From Pseudomonas profundi (GTDB taxonomy: Bacteria > Pseudomonadota > Gammaproteobacteria > Pseudomonadales > Pseudomonadaceae), in assembly GCF_008638305.1 (NCBI RefSeq), contig NZ_VTPZ01000013.1:58390-122389 (forward strand): a DNA stretch of 64,000 nt, read 5' to 3'. Of the stretch, positions 8,756-18,423 are shown piece by piece. The first letter of the stretch is position 1. The number at the start of each line of letters is the position of its first letter. Under the pieces are notes generated by a model. The model made no database searches, had not been told where the DNA came from, and was given only the letters and a program-made list of their open reading frames with translations. Both the position numbers and the translations under genes were made by a program.

Positions 8756-9730
8756 TCACCCACGTGGATGATGGCTGGCGTGCAGATCCTTCAGGCGATG
8801 GCGTGCGACGTGAGTGTAGATCTGCGTGGTAGACAGATCGGTATGTCCAAGAAGCATTTGTACCACACGCAGGTCAGCGCCGTGGTTGAGCAAATGGGTG
8901 GCAAACGCATGCCGCAGGGTATGCGGCGACAACCCACCGCGAATATTCGCCTGCACGGCGTGCAGCTTGATTCGGTGCCAGAACGTCTGCCGGGTCATCT
9001 GCCGCGCCTGCTTGCTGGGAAACAAAACATCACTGGGCTGACCATTGAGCAAAGCCGGACGGGACTCCCGCATGTAACGATCAAGCCAGCTCAAGGCTTC
9101 CTCACCGAGTGGGACCAGGCGCTCCTTGTTACCCTTGCCTGTTACCCGCACGACACCCTGGCGGATATTGACCTGATCCAGGCGCAGCTCAACCAGCTCG
9201 GTAACCCGCAGACCACATGCGTACAGCACCTCGAGCATGCAGCGATCGCGCAGCCCCAGGGTGTCGTCGACATCCGGTGCATCCAGTAGCGCTTCGACAT
9301 CCGCCTCGCTGAGCGACTTGGGCAGCGAACGCCCCAGCTTGGGCAGTGCGATGTCCAGCGTAGGATCTTCAGTGATCAGACTCTGGCGCAGCGCGTGGCG
9401 GTAAAAGCCGCGGATGCAGGACAAATGCCGAGCAGTGGAGCGGGCGTGATAGCCCTTACCGATGCGCCAGGCAAGATGCTCCATCAGCATTGTTCGTGTG
9501 GCTGCCAGGAGGCCCGAGCGGCGCTGATTCAACCAGCCGCCCAACAACTCCAGATCGGTGCGATAGGCGGCCAGGGTCTGACGCGAAAGCCCGCGCTCCA
9601 GCCACAGGCTTTCAATATAGCGCTCGATGGCACGCACATCAGCTGTGGCCAGCGCAGCTTCAGGCGAGGCTGCCGCCCCGGCACCAGATACGTGTTTCGC
9701 CGGGCGACCCCGATTAATACTGGCGGACAT
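8756..9730 (-). CDS. xerD: Site-specific tyrosine recombinase XerD
   Basis: XerD acts with XerC at dif to resolve chromosome dimers. The protein has a SAM-like core-binding domain (about residues 35-125) and a catalytic domain with the tyrosine-recombinase set: Arg in ACGLRVTEL, Lys in GKGNKERLVP, HxxR in HTLRHAFATHL, the second His in LLGHTDLSTT, and the nucleophile in QIYTHV. From ATG 9730 (with a GAGATAAGC ribosome site) it has 324 residues. The roughly 30-residue N-terminal extension over the usual ~298 is Ala/Gly-rich and could mean a later start. It is followed by dsbC, as is usual in pseudomonads. Confidence 0.93.
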   Translation of the reverse strand: MSASINRGRPAKHVSGAGAAASPEAALATADVRAIERYIESLWLERGLSRQTLAAYRTDLELLGGWLNQRRSGLLAATRTMLMEHLAWRIGKGYHARSTARHLSCIRGFYRHALRQSLITEDPTLDIALPKLGRSLPKSLSEADVEALLDAPDVDDTLGLRDRCMLEVLYACGLRVTELVELRLDQVNIRQGVVRVTGKGNKERLVPLGEEALSWLDRYMRESRPALLNGQPSDVLFPSKQARQMTRQTFWHRIKLHAVQANIRGGLSPHTLRHAFATHLLNHGADLRVVQMLLGHTDLSTTQIYTHVARHRLKDLHASHHPRG

Positions 9731-9775
9731 GCTTATCTCATCTTGGTGGCTGTCCATCATAAAACCATCAGGCAA

Positions 9776-9805
9776 CAAAAAAGCAGCCCGAAGGCTGCTT
9801 TTTGT
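9776..9805 (-). terminator. Rho-independent terminator after rplS
   Basis: The stem AAGCAGCC / GGCTGCTT with a CGAA loop (9781-9800) is flanked by a T run on both strands (TTTTTTG on the minus side, TTTTTG on the plus side). It lies about 20 bp beyond the rplS stop and ends the rpsP-rimM-trmD-rplS operon before xerD. Confidence 0.88.
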
Positions 9806-9820
9806 GCTGCAGGACTGAAA

Positions 9821-10168
9821 TCAGCCCAGCTTTTCCTTGATACGTGCGGCCTTGCCGGACAGGGCACGCAGGTAGTACAGCTTGGCCTTGCGCACGTCAC
9901 CGCGACGTTTGACGTTGATGCTGTCGATCAACGGCGAGTAGGTCTGGAAAGTACGCTCCACACCGAAACCGTTGGAAATCTTGCGCACTGTGAAGGCAGA
10001 GTTCAGCCCACGGCTACGCTTACCGATAACCACGCCTTCAAAGGCCTGCAGGCGCTGACGATCACCTTCCTTTACTTTTACCTGAACAATAACGGTGTCA
10101 CCCGGCGCGAACGCGGGGATCTCTTTGGTCATCTGTTCAGCTTCGATCTGGGCAATAATATTAGACAT
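9821..10168 (-). CDS. rplS: 50S ribosomal protein L19
   Basis: L19 sits at the 30S-50S interface. The 115-residue protein begins [13 protein letters not shown] and contains the conserved [20 protein letters not shown] and [16 protein letters not shown] stretches, ending in [12 protein letters not shown] 10168 is preceded by AGGAG at proper spacing, and an upstream in-frame ATG lacks family support. It is the last gene of the rpsP-rimM-trmD-rplS operon and is followed by a strong terminator. Confidence 0.97.
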   Translation of the reverse strand: MSNIIAQIEAEQMTKEIPAFAPGDTVIVQVKVKEGDRQRLQAFEGVVIGKRSRGLNSAFTVRKISNGFGVERTFQTYSPLIDSINVKRRGDVRKAKLYYLRALSGKAARIKEKLG

Positions 10169-10198
10169 CACAAACTCCTGCACAAGCCGCCGGACTTG

Positions 10199-10948
10199 CT
10201 AATGGTTATCGGTTTCCTGCTCGCGGATAAATTCCGCCAACAGCTGTTGCTGTTCTTTGCTCAGCATAAGATCCTCGAGCAACTCTGGCCGGCGTTGCCA
10301 GGTTCTGCCCAGGGACTGCTTGAGTCGCCAGCGCCGGATCAACGCGTGATTACCACTGAGCAGCACCTCCGGTACGCGCTGCCCTGCAAACTCTTCCGGC
10401 CGAGTGTAGTGTGGACAATCCAGCCACCCTTCCGAAAACGAATCTTCTACCGCTGAATCCGCATGCCCGAGCACACCGGGAATCAGCCGGGTCATTGCAT
10501 CCAGGAGCACCATGGCTCCCAGCTCACCACCGGACAGAACGTAATCGCCGATGGACACTTCTTCATCGACACAGCGCTCAATGATCCGCTCGTCAATGCC
10601 TTCGTAGCGCCCGCAGAGCAGCACTACGCTTTCCAGCTGCGCCAGCTCGGCGGCGCGCTCCTGGCTGAGCGGCTGCCCCTGGGGTGACAGGTAGATCACC
10701 CGTGGCGGCGTTGGGGCCTGCTGCCGGATAGCCTCGATGGCGTCGAGCAGTGGTTCCACCTTCATCAGCATTCCCGGTCCACCACCAAATGGCCGGTCAT
10801 CGACTGTTCGATGACGATCATGGGCGTGATCACGGGGATTGCTGAACGCAACGCTCAGCTGGCCACGCTTTACCGCACGACCGGTTACGCCGTAATCGGT
10901 AAGCGCTGCAAACATCTCGGGAAACAGGGTAACTACACCGGCCCACAC
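10199..10948 (-). CDS. trmD: tRNA (guanine-N1)-methyltransferase
   Basis: TrmD methylates G37 of tRNAs with SAM and so prevents +1 frameshifting. The 249-residue protein has the SPOUT/trefoil-knot signature: LFPEMF near the N-terminus, [11 protein letters not shown] (about 53-63), YLSPQGQPL, and the knot loop [12 protein letters not shown] followed by [11 protein letters not shown]. The C-terminal domain carries [13 protein letters not shown]. Length and operon position, between rimM and rplS, are standard. Confidence 0.97.
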   Translation of the reverse strand: MWAGVVTLFPEMFAALTDYGVTGRAVKRGQLSVAFSNPRDHAHDRHRTVDDRPFGGGPGMLMKVEPLLDAIEAIRQQAPTPPRVIYLSPQGQPLSQERAAELAQLESVVLLCGRYEGIDERIIERCVDEEVSIGDYVLSGGELGAMVLLDAMTRLIPGVLGHADSAVEDSFSEGWLDCPHYTRPEEFAGQRVPEVLLSGNHALIRRWRLKQSLGRTWQRRPELLEDLMLSKEQQQLLAEFIREQETDNH

Positions 10949-10951
10949 CGG

Positions 10952-11494
10952 TCAGAACTCCGGATCCCAATCAACCTGCACAATGCCTGTGCTCAGATTG
11001 ATGTCTTTCACGTACTGGTCCGGCAGATAGGGCAATAGCCGCTCACGCTGGTCCAGACTGCCTTCGCAGGGCTTGACTACAAACACGTCGTTGGAGCCGG
11101 TTTCCAGTAGATGGTCTACGCGACCAAGCAACTGACCTTCAAGGTTCACTACCTGCAAACCTTCCAACTGATGCCAGTAAAACTCACCTTCGTCGAGATC
11201 AGGCAATGCGCTCTGCACTACACATATCTCGAAGTCCGTCAGATCAAGCGCCTGGTTGCGGTTGTCCAGCCCTTTGAGCTGCACTACCAGCACCCGCCCC
11301 TGAAGCCGGGCATCGGTGAAGGTTACTGTCCGCTTATCGGCGCCCTTGCGGAGCGTCCATCGCGGATAGTCCAGAATGTTATCCAGCGGGTCGGTATGCG
11401 AATACACCTTGACCGCCCCGCGAATTCCATGAGCCCCGACAATCTTGCCGAGAACCACCAGAGGCGATTCAGCGGACTCAGGCACGCTGGTCAT
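10952..11494 (-). CDS. rimM: Ribosome maturation factor RimM
   Basis: RimM assists assembly of the 30S head around S19. The 180-residue protein has the N-terminal beta-barrel beginning LGKIVGAHGIRGAVKV (about residues 15-30). It also has the C-terminal PRC barrel with EGEFYWHQLEGLQV (about 101-114) and ERLLPYLPDQYVKDINL. It sits 2 bp downstream of rpsP and 3 bp upstream of trmD, so translation is probably coupled. Confidence 0.96.
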   Translation of the reverse strand: MTSVPESAESPLVVLGKIVGAHGIRGAVKVYSHTDPLDNILDYPRWTLRKGADKRTVTFTDARLQGRVLVVQLKGLDNRNQALDLTDFEICVVQSALPDLDEGEFYWHQLEGLQVVNLEGQLLGRVDHLLETGSNDVFVVKPCEGSLDQRERLLPYLPDQYVKDINLSTGIVQVDWDPEF

Positions 11495-11496
11495 AC

Positions 11497-11745
11497 TCAG
11501 GCGGAAGCCTGATTTTCCTTCAGCAGTGATGCAACACGCTCAGACGGCTGTGCACCCTGGCTCAGCCAGTAAGCTACGCGCTCCTGGTTGACCGACAGGC
11601 GGGTTTCAGCACCGGCAGCAACCGGGTTGAAGAAACCTACACGCTCCACGAAACGGCCATCACGGGCGTTGCGGCTGTTAGCGACGGTCAGATGATAGAA
11701 GGGGCGCTTCTTGGAGCCACCACGAGCTAGACGAATGGTTACCAT
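11497..11745 (-). CDS. rpsP: 30S ribosomal protein S16
   Basis: The 82-residue protein opens [20 protein letters not shown] and contains [19 protein letters not shown], both diagnostic of S16. It is the first gene of the rpsP-rimM-trmD-rplS operon. A sigma-70-like promoter lies upstream in the ffh-rpsP spacer. Confidence 0.97.
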   Translation of the reverse strand: MVTIRLARGGSKKRPFYHLTVANSRNARDGRFVERVGFFNPVAAGAETRLSVNQERVAYWLSQGAQPSERVASLLKENQASA

Positions 11746-11815
11746 GTGGACATCGTTTCCTGTATTTGAGTAACGCTACAATATTTCAACGAGCCTATAG
11801 CCCGAAAGGTCGCGT

Positions 11816-11844
11816 ATTCTACGGAATAACGCGGCCATTGAAAA
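11816..11844 (-). promoter_or_regulatory. Candidate sigma-70 promoter of the rpsP operon
   Basis: On the minus strand TTTTCA (-35, at 11844-11839) and TAGAAT (-10, at 11821-11816) are 17 bp apart, about 70 bp before rpsP. The -10 hexamer matches the consensus at five of six positions. This is a sequence match only. Confidence 0.45.
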
Positions 11845-11882
11845 CAGTTATTTGCCTGGCGCCGATTCAGCGACAGGTCTGA

Positions 11883-13286
11883 TCAGAACTTGGGCATTCC
11901 GCCACCGGGGGGCAACATGCCGCCGCCACCGCCTGCGCCGCCCATTCCACCCATGCCGCGCATCAGCTTGGCCATACCGCCCTTGCCGCTGACTTTCTTC
12001 ATCATCTTCTGCATCTGCTTGTGCTGCTTGATGACGCGTCCGATATCCTGAATCTGGGAACCGGAACCGGCGGCAATCCGGCGCTTGCGCGAACCGCTGA
12101 TTATATCAGGGTTGCGCCGCTCAGCGGGGGTCATCGAGTTTATGATGGCCTCCATCTGCTTGAACTGTTTTTCAGCCTGGGTCTGGGCCGTTTCCATCTG
12201 CGACGGATTGATCTTGCCCATCATCGGCAGTTTGTCCATCAGCGACCCCAGCCCACCCATACCACGCATCTGCTGCAGCTGGTCACGGAAGTCTTCCAGG
12301 TCGAAGCCCTTGCCCTTCTTGAGCTTCTTGGCAAGCTTCTCTGCCTTGTCCTTGTCCAGTTTGCTTTCGGCCTGCTCGATCAGACTGAGCACATCGCCCA
12401 TACCGAGAATACGCGAGGCGATACGATCCGGATGGAACACTTCGAGCGCGTCGGTTTTTTCCCCGACACCCAGGAATTTGATCGGTTTGCCGGTGATGTG
12501 ACGTACCGACAATGCGGCGCCGCCACGGGCATCCCCGTCGACCTTGGTGAGAATCACACCGGTCAGCGGCAGCGCCTCGTTAAAGGCCTGCGCGGTGGCA
12601 GCCGCATCCTGACCGGTCATGGCGTCGACCACAAACAGGGTTTCGGCCGGTTTCGCCGCCGCATGCACTTCGCGGATCTCGTCCATCATGTCGGCGTCGA
12701 TCGCCAGACGGCCGGCGGTGTCGATAATCAGGACGTCCATGAAGCGGTTTCGCGCTTCACGTATAGCCGCTTCGACAATGGCCACCGGACGCTGACTGAT
12801 ATCCGACGGGAAGAAATTGATATCGACTTCGGCCGCCAGTGTCTCGAGCTGCTTGATCGCCGCCGGGCGATACACATCAGCACTGACCACCATCACCTTT
12901 TTCTTCTGGCGTTCGCGCAGGGTTTTGCCCAGCTTGGCAACCGAGGTGGTTTTACCTGCACCCTGCAAACCGGCCATGAGGATGATCGCTGGGGGCGCAA
13001 CATTGAGATTAAGACCCTCGGACTCTCCCATGACCGCTTCCAGCTCGGTCTTGATGATCTTGACGAACACCTGACCGGGCGACAGGCTGCGCGAAACCTC
13101 CTGCCCAACCGCACGTTCCCGCACCTGATCAACAAAACTCTTCACCACGGGCAGCGCCACGTCGGCTTCAAGCAATGCCATGCGCACTTCGCGCAGCGTG
13201 TCCTTGATGTTCTCTTCGGTCAGCTTGGCCCGGCCGGTAACGCCGCGCAGACTATGGGAAAGGCGTTCGGTAAGATTTTCAAACAT
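11883..13286 (-). CDS. ffh: Signal recognition particle protein Ffh
   Basis: Ffh binds 4.5S RNA and signal sequences and delivers nascent membrane proteins to FtsY. The 467-residue protein has the N domain (1-90), the G domain with GLQGAGKTTSVAKLG (about 106-120), DTAGRLAID and TKVDGDARGG, and the methionine-rich M domain (about 300-430). The M domain includes the RNA-binding GSRKRRIAAGSGSQIQDI stretch. The tail is Gly/Met-rich. It is read in the same direction as rpsP and separated from it by 137 bp that contain a promoter. Confidence 0.97.
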   Translation of the reverse strand: MFENLTERLSHSLRGVTGRAKLTEENIKDTLREVRMALLEADVALPVVKSFVDQVRERAVGQEVSRSLSPGQVFVKIIKTELEAVMGESEGLNLNVAPPAIILMAGLQGAGKTTSVAKLGKTLRERQKKKVMVVSADVYRPAAIKQLETLAAEVDINFFPSDISQRPVAIVEAAIREARNRFMDVLIIDTAGRLAIDADMMDEIREVHAAAKPAETLFVVDAMTGQDAAATAQAFNEALPLTGVILTKVDGDARGGAALSVRHITGKPIKFLGVGEKTDALEVFHPDRIASRILGMGDVLSLIEQAESKLDKDKAEKLAKKLKKGKGFDLEDFRDQLQQMRGMGGLGSLMDKLPMMGKINPSQMETAQTQAEKQFKQMEAIINSMTPAERRNPDIISGSRKRRIAAGSGSQIQDIGRVIKQHKQMQKMMKKVSGKGGMAKLMRGMGGMGGAGGGGGMLPPGGGMPKF

Positions 13287-13442
13287 CGATGATTCTCCTT
13301 TGCTTCACGCGCCCGCCACGGGTAGAGAAGCCTGTTAGCCGGCAAGTATACCTATGCCTATGCGCAGATTACAGGGAAGCGCTTTATCAGCACCGCGGCT
13401 TATGCCACACTCCATTTTATTGATAACCACTCTCAAGGACGT

Positions 13443-14243
13443 ATGACTGCTCTGATCCCCAGCATGCTGGCTGCCGGGCTTTACCTGGGCGGCACGCTTT
13501 ATCAATTTCAGTGCTTCAGCAAGCGCCTGACAGCGAATGCCCATATTTTGCGTGTGGTCGGGTTCGTTGCGCTTCTGGTACACGCGGTCAGTCTTTTTCT
13601 GCAGCTGTTCTCTGGTCAGGGACTGTCGCTCGGTTTTTTCAATGCGGCATCACTGATTGCCTGGCTGGTGGTGGGACTCACGCTTGCGTCCAGCTTCCGG
13701 GCTCCGGTGATGACGTTGCTGCTGAGCCTGTATCCATTGGCTCTGGTTACCGTTTTGCTGGCTGCATTATTACCCGACCATGGCACTATTTTCGTTGCCG
13801 ACCGCCACGGCCTGATTGTGCACATACTGCTGTCGATCCTGGCTTACGGCATCCTGTCAATTGCCGCGTTCCAGGCAGCGATGCTGGCAATCCAGGAATA
13901 TCAGCTCAAACACAAGCGCCCAACCCGCTTCATCCGCACTTTCCCGCCGTTACAGACCATGGAGCGCCTGCTGTTCCAGTTCCTCATGTGCGGCGAGGTC
14001 CTGCTGACCCTGGCACTCATATCAGGTTTTGTATTTCTGGAAAACATGTTCGCCCAGGACGTCGCGCATAAAACCCTACTATCCTGTCTGGCATGGGTCC
14101 TGTTCGGCATTCTGCTATGGGGCCGGCACGTACGCGGCTGGCGCGGCAGCAATGCAATTCGTTGGACCCTCGCCGGTTTCCTGGTGTTGATGCTCGCGTA
14201 TTTCGGTAGCAAACTGGTACGCGAATTCATACTCCCACTGTGA
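13443..14243 (+). CDS. YpjD-like inner-membrane protein (CcsA/HemX fold)
   Basis: This is a 266-residue integral membrane protein with about eight helices. It includes the cytochrome c assembly-type segment HGLIVHILLSILAYGILSIA (about 120-139) with conserved histidines and the tryptophan-poor loop of YpjD proteins. A ribosome site (AAGGACGT) precedes ATG 13443. In pseudomonads this gene sits between ffh and a CorC-family gene, as here. CcsA-fold proteins handle haem, but the function of YpjD is not established. It is 28 bp upstream of the CorC-like gene, so the two are probably cotranscribed. Confidence 0.8.
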   Translation: MTALIPSMLAAGLYLGGTLYQFQCFSKRLTANAHILRVVGFVALLVHAVSLFLQLFSGQGLSLGFFNAASLIAWLVVGLTLASSFRAPVMTLLLSLYPLALVTVLLAALLPDHGTIFVADRHGLIVHILLSILAYGILSIAAFQAAMLAIQEYQLKHKRPTRFIRTFPPLQTMERLLFQFLMCGEVLLTLALISGFVFLENMFAQDVAHKTLLSCLAWVLFGILLWGRHVRGWRGSNAIRWTLAGFLVLMLAYFGSKLVREFILPL

Positions 14244-14271
14244 TCACTTCTTATAGTTCCGAGGCAATCCC

Positions 14272-15555
14272 TTGAACGAAGCCCCCATCGGCATGCTGAT
14301 GCTCAGCCTGGCAGTGCTGATCCTTCTTTCCGCTTTTTTCTCCAGCTCCGAAACCGGCATGATGAGCCTCAACCGTTATCGGTTGAAGCATCTGAGCAAG
14401 GAAGGAAACAAGTCCGCCAGACGCGCCTCGCGCCTGCTTGAGCGCCCGGACCGTCTGCTGGGTACCATTCTGGTCGGCAATAATATCGTCAACATCCTCG
14501 CCGCCTCGATCGCCACCATTGTCGCCGTGCGCATATGGGGGGACGCCGGCATTGCGATTGCGACCATCGGGCTGACCGTCGTCATTCTGATATTCGGCGA
14601 AATCACGCCGAAAACGCTGGCCGCGCTGCGCCCGGAATTGATCGCCTTCCGCGTCGGCATCATTCTGGAACTGCTGCAGCGGCTGTTCTATCCCCTTGTC
14701 TGGGTCTGTAACGCGCTGAGCAACGGCCTGCTCAAGCTGATCGGGGTCAATCCTGCCGACGCGGACGAAGGCCAGCTCTCCACCGAGGAATTGCGCACCG
14801 TCGTCCGCGAGGCCGGTCTGGGCATCACCCGCAGCCGCCAGAATATGCTGCTGGGTATCCTCGACCTGGAAAAGATGACGGTTAACGACATCATGGTGCC
14901 GCGTAACGAAGCGATGGGCATCGATCTCGACGATCCTCTATCGACCATCCTCAATCAGTTGCGCACCTGCCATCACACCCGCTTGCCGGTCTACCAGGGC
15001 GACATCAACAATATCACCGGCATCGTGCACATGCGCTCGATTGCCCGCTTGCTGAGCCGCGGCACCCTGACCAAGGACTCGCTGATTTCGGCTTGCAAGG
15101 AGCCCTATTTCATCCCGGAAAGCACGCCGCTGCATACGCAGCTGTTCAACTTCCAGAAGAACAAGCGCCGGATTGCCTTTGTGGTGGATGAATATGGCGA
15201 TGTGATCGGGCTGGTCACACTGGAAGATATCCTCGAAGAGATCGTGGGCGAGTTCACCACCGATCTGATGCCGAGTCAGGATGTACACCCCCAGGATGAC
15301 GGCACCTTTGTGATTGATGGCAGCGCTGCGCTTCGTGATGTGAACCGTCAGCTGCAATGGAAACTGCCGGCGGATGGCCCTAAAACGTTGAATGGATTGA
15401 TTACCGAACAGCTGGAGAGCATTCCCGAAACCAGCGTCTGCCTGGCGATAGGGCAGTATCGGATCGAGATACTTCAGACCAAGGACAACATGGTCAAAAG
15501 CGCCCGCGTATGGAACCGGGCGCTGGATCAGATCATGGCCGCAAAACCGCTTTAA
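14272..15555 (+). CDS. CNNM/CorC (HlyC/CorC) family membrane protein with CBS pair
   Basis: The 427-residue protein has an N-terminal CNNM (DUF21) membrane domain with SAFFSSSETGMMSLNRYRL (about 21-39) and VILIFGEITPKTLAALRPE. A CBS pair follows (VNDIMVPRNEAMGID from about 204; RIAFVVDEYGDVIGLVTLEDILEEIVGE from about 301), then a C-terminal CorC_HlyC domain. Such proteins (YfjD/CorB type) are linked to magnesium or cobalt transport. The start is TTG at 14272 with GAGG upstream; the next in-frame ATG would remove the start of the first helix. Confidence 0.87.
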   Translation: MNEAPIGMLMLSLAVLILLSAFFSSSETGMMSLNRYRLKHLSKEGNKSARRASRLLERPDRLLGTILVGNNIVNILAASIATIVAVRIWGDAGIAIATIGLTVVILIFGEITPKTLAALRPELIAFRVGIILELLQRLFYPLVWVCNALSNGLLKLIGVNPADADEGQLSTEELRTVVREAGLGITRSRQNMLLGILDLEKMTVNDIMVPRNEAMGIDLDDPLSTILNQLRTCHHTRLPVYQGDINNITGIVHMRSIARLLSRGTLTKDSLISACKEPYFIPESTPLHTQLFNFQKNKRRIAFVVDEYGDVIGLVTLEDILEEIVGEFTTDLMPSQDVHPQDDGTFVIDGSAALRDVNRQLQWKLPADGPKTLNGLITEQLESIPETSVCLAIGQYRIEILQTKDNMVKSARVWNRALDQIMAAKPL

Positions 15556-15582
15556 CTTCTTTCAGGCGGCACACACCTCGGG

Positions 15583-16764
15583 TTATAGCCTGACTTCGAT
15601 CGAACCTGCCGCGCGCATCGCTGTGTCGCGCGCCTCTTCCACCGTTGCGCCGCGTGCCAACGCAACGCCCATACGTCGCCGACCCTCCACCTCGGGCTTA
15701 CCAAACAGACGCAGCTGGGTATCAGGCTCGGCAAGCGCCTGCTGCAGGTTATCGAAACTGACGTTGTCCGACGTGCCGTTGACCAGCAGAACTGCCGACG
15801 CGGACGGTCCTAACTGGCGGATCAACGGAATCGGCAGGCCGAGTATGGCGCGTGCGTGCAAGGCAAATTCGGACAGGTCCTGGGAGATCATGGTGACCAT
15901 GCCGGTATCGTGCGGGCGCGGCGACACTTCGCTGAACCAGACCTGATCGCCCTTGACGAAGAGCTCCACGCCAAACACACCACGCCCGCCCAGGGCGTCC
16001 GTCACCGCCAGTGCGATCCGCTGCGCCTCGGCCAGCGCGGCTTCGGACATCGCCTGGGGCTGCCACGATTCATGGTAGTCGCCCGCTTCCTGGCGATGGC
16101 CAATCGGGGCGCAGAATTGAGTGCCGCCGAGATGGCGGACGGTCAGCAGCGTGACCTCATAATCGAAATCGACAAAGCCTTCGACAATCACCTTGCCCTG
16201 CCCCGCCCGACCTCCCGCCTGGGCGTAATCCCAGGCGGGAGCCACGTCTGATTGATTACGTACCAGACTCTGGCCCTTTCCGGATGAACTCATCACCGGC
16301 TTGACCACGCAGGGCAAACCCACCGCATCCACCGCGGCAAGATATTCATCATGGGTTTCGGCGAACTGATAGGCCGAAACAGGCAGACCGAGCTCTTCAG
16401 CGGCCAGCCTTCGTATGCCCTCGCGGTTCATCGTCAGCCAGGCAGCTTCGGCGGTCGGAATCACGTGATAGCCTTCCTGCTCAAGCTCGACCAGCATGGG
16501 CGTGGCAATCGCCTCGATCTCGGGAACGATATAGTCAGGCTGTTCAGCTTCGATCACCTCACGCAACAATCGACCGTCCAGCATGTTGAGTACGTGGCGA
16601 CGATGCGCCACCTGCATCGCTGGCGCGTTATCGTAGCGGTCGACGGCGATCGTCTCACAGCCCAGCCGCTGCAGCTCGATGACCAGCTCCTTACCCAGCT
16701 CCCCCGAACCCAGCAGCATTACCCGCGTAGCATTCGCCGCGTGGGGCGTTCCGATGGTAGTCAT
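15583..16764 (-). CDS. purT: Formate-dependent phosphoribosylglycinamide formyltransferase
   Basis: PurT makes formyl-GAR from GAR, formate and ATP in purine synthesis. From ATG 16764 it has 393 residues: a pre-ATP-grasp domain with [20 protein letters not shown] (about 14-33), an ATP-grasp domain with [16 protein letters not shown] and [25 protein letters not shown], and a C-terminal barrel. The frame is open 144 nt further upstream, but the family N-terminus begins here. Its ATG overlaps the stop of the DUF1289 gene (ATGA). Confidence 0.95.
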   Translation of the reverse strand: MTTIGTPHAANATRVMLLGSGELGKELVIELQRLGCETIAVDRYDNAPAMQVAHRRHVLNMLDGRLLREVIEAEQPDYIVPEIEAIATPMLVELEQEGYHVIPTAEAAWLTMNREGIRRLAAEELGLPVSAYQFAETHDEYLAAVDAVGLPCVVKPVMSSSGKGQSLVRNQSDVAPAWDYAQAGGRAGQGKVIVEGFVDFDYEVTLLTVRHLGGTQFCAPIGHRQEAGDYHESWQPQAMSEAALAEAQRIALAVTDALGGRGVFGVELFVKGDQVWFSEVSPRPHDTGMVTMISQDLSEFALHARAILGLPIPLIRQLGPSASAVLLVNGTSDNVSFDNLQQALAEPDTQLRLFGKPEVEGRRRMGVALARGATVEEARDTAMRAAGSIEVRL

Positions 16765-16976
16765 GGCGGGTTTCCTCGAGTATCTGTTGACGCACTGATC
16801 CACAAGCCCTGGTCGCGTGCACGCTGCTCGCACAGCTTGAGAATTTCCTGCTTCTCGGCATCGCTGATCCGGCCCCAGCGGGTGATTTCCTGGCCGGTGC
16901 GCTGACAACCGGTGCAGATATCCTGATCATCCAGCACGCAAATGCTGACGCAGGGAGAACGTACTGTCGTATGCAT
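16761..16976 (-). CDS. DUF1289 domain-containing protein
   Basis: This is a 71-residue soluble protein with the DUF1289 cysteine pattern: [21 protein letters not shown] (four cysteines, a likely metal site) followed by [17 protein letters not shown]. Members often sit beside housekeeping genes and have no settled function. It overlaps purT by 4 nt and lies 6 bp downstream of the gamma carbonic anhydrase, so it is probably in the same transcript. Confidence 0.85.
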   Translation of the reverse strand: MHTTVRSPCVSICVLDDQDICTGCQRTGQEITRWGRISDAEKQEILKLCEQRARDQGLWISASTDTRGNPP

Positions 16977-16982
16977 AACCAG

Positions 16983-17507
16983 TCAATCGCGTTGCGGCTT
17001 GAGGTCGCGACGGTAGCGCTGGGCGTTATGCACATAGTGCGCTGCGCCCGCCTCAATCGCCCTTTTCTGGTCTTCGCTCAATTGTCTGACGACCTTGCCT
17101 GGCGAACCCATTACCAGCGACCCGTCGGGGATTTCCTTGCCTTCGGGTATCAGAGCATTGGCACCGATAATGCAATGCTTGCCAATTTTCGCCCCGTTAA
17201 GCACCACGGCGTTGATCCCGATCAGGCTGTAATCGCCCACGGTACAGCCATGCAGCATGGCGTTATGTCCCACGGTAACGCCCTTGCCCAGGGTGAGCGG
17301 CGAACCCGGGTCGGTATGCATCACCGCGCCGTCCTGCACGTTGCTATGCTCGCCCAGCAGGATCAGCTCATTGTCTCCGCGCAATACCGCTCCGAACCAG
17401 ACGCTGGCGCCCGCTTCCAGGCGCACCTTGCCGACGACCACAGCGGTCTCTGCAATCCAGGCATCGTCTGCCATTTCTACGCGGCTATCTCCGAGGCTGT
17501 ATTTCAT
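16983..17507 (-). CDS. Gamma-class carbonic anhydrase-like hexapeptide protein
   Basis: The 174-residue left-handed beta-helix protein has hexapeptide repeats throughout and zinc-ligand histidines at AVMHTDPG and [10 protein letters not shown] (about residues 64-91), as in the YrdA/CaiE gamma carbonic anhydrase group. Catalytic activity is variable in this group, so I call it anhydrase-like. Its ATG overlaps the stop of the upstream NUDIX gene, forming a compact NUDIX-anhydrase-DUF1289-purT run. Confidence 0.88.
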   Translation of the reverse strand: MKYSLGDSRVEMADDAWIAETAVVVGKVRLEAGASVWFGAVLRGDNELILLGEHSNVQDGAVMHTDPGSPLTLGKGVTVGHNAMLHGCTVGDYSLIGINAVVLNGAKIGKHCIIGANALIPEGKEIPDGSLVMGSPGKVVRQLSEDQKRAIEAGAAHYVHNAQRYRRDLKPQRD

Positions 17508-18112
17508 CGTGATTTCTTCTCCTGGTCCGACTCATAAGGGACGCTCAACGGGATATTGGCATCAAAGGCGACGTTCATCAGTTCAGTCAACATCAGAGCG
17601 GTCAGCCCCCAGATCTTGAAACCCTCATAACGGTAACTGGGCACGTACCAGCTACGGCCTTCGTAATCGATACGGTGGGTCATTTCGCGGGGATCTTCGA
17701 GCAGATACCTCACCGGCACGCAAAAGATCTCTTCAATCTCGTCCGCGTTCGGCGTCAGTTCAAATTCGTCCGGGAGGATGCCTACGTATGGGGTGACCTT
17801 GATGCCAAAGCGCGATACCAGACTGTCCATCGGGCCGATCACCTCGATCAGCTCCGGGCTCAGCCCGATTTCTTCATGGGTTTCCCGCAAGGCAGTGAAT
17901 TGCAGGTCAACATCGCCCGGGTCACGTCGCCCTCCCGGGAAGGCGACTTCCCCTGAATGCGTCGATAATCGCCTCGAGCGCAGCGTCAGAAGGATCTCAG
18001 GTTCATTGTGCACACAGGTAATCGGGATCAGCACGGCAGCCTCCGGCAGGCCCGCCGCTTCGATGATGCGCGGCTTGTGATCCATTACCCGCATGCGCAG
18101 CTTGTCCAGCAT
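17504..18112 (-). CDS. NUDIX hydrolase, CoA pyrophosphatase (NudL/YeaB) type
   Basis: From ATG 18112 (GAGG seven bases upstream) the protein has 202 residues. It carries the UPF0035 CoA signature [20 protein letters not shown] (from about residue 40) and the NUDIX box GGRRDPGD...[11 protein letters not shown]. The family hydrolyses CoA and its derivatives to phosphopantetheine and 3',5'-ADP. The frame is open far upstream, to 18604, but without family support or a ribosome site. It heads the run toward the carbonic anhydrase. Confidence 0.88.
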   Translation of the reverse strand: MLDKLRMRVMDHKPRIIEAAGLPEAAVLIPITCVHNEPEILLTLRSRRLSTHSGEVAFPGGRRDPGDVDLQFTALRETHEEIGLSPELIEVIGPMDSLVSRFGIKVTPYVGILPDEFELTPNADEIEEIFCVPVRYLLEDPREMTHRIDYEGRSWYVPSYRYEGFKIWGLTALMLTELMNVAFDANIPLSVPYESDQEKKSR

Positions 18113-18423
18113 GCACATACCTCGCTGTTTGCCTTGAGTCTGTGGATATCGACGGCGCCGTGGAGGCTCGACTGATTCGGCATTCCGCTCGCCCGCGCGA
18201 CCATTGAGATAAGGTTCGCAGGACCGGTCAAACGCTGCGGGATATCGACAGACACGTATGATGTCATGATCATCTGATGAGAACCAGAACCCTGCCCGGG
18301 CTGAATAACCCCTTATAGAAGCGGAGTGTACCGGCCGCTGCGCTCGCAGGGCTTGCCGCATGACCGGATGAACCGCAAGATATGACACAGCATGTATCTT
18401 CCACGAAGCGAAGCCGTTACCAG
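18113..18423. other. Divergent intergenic region between two NUDIX genes
   Basis: About 310 bp separate the divergent starts at 18112 and 18424. I find no gene, clear terminator, repeat or convincing promoter pair in it. The space must hold promoters for both directions. Confidence 0.5.
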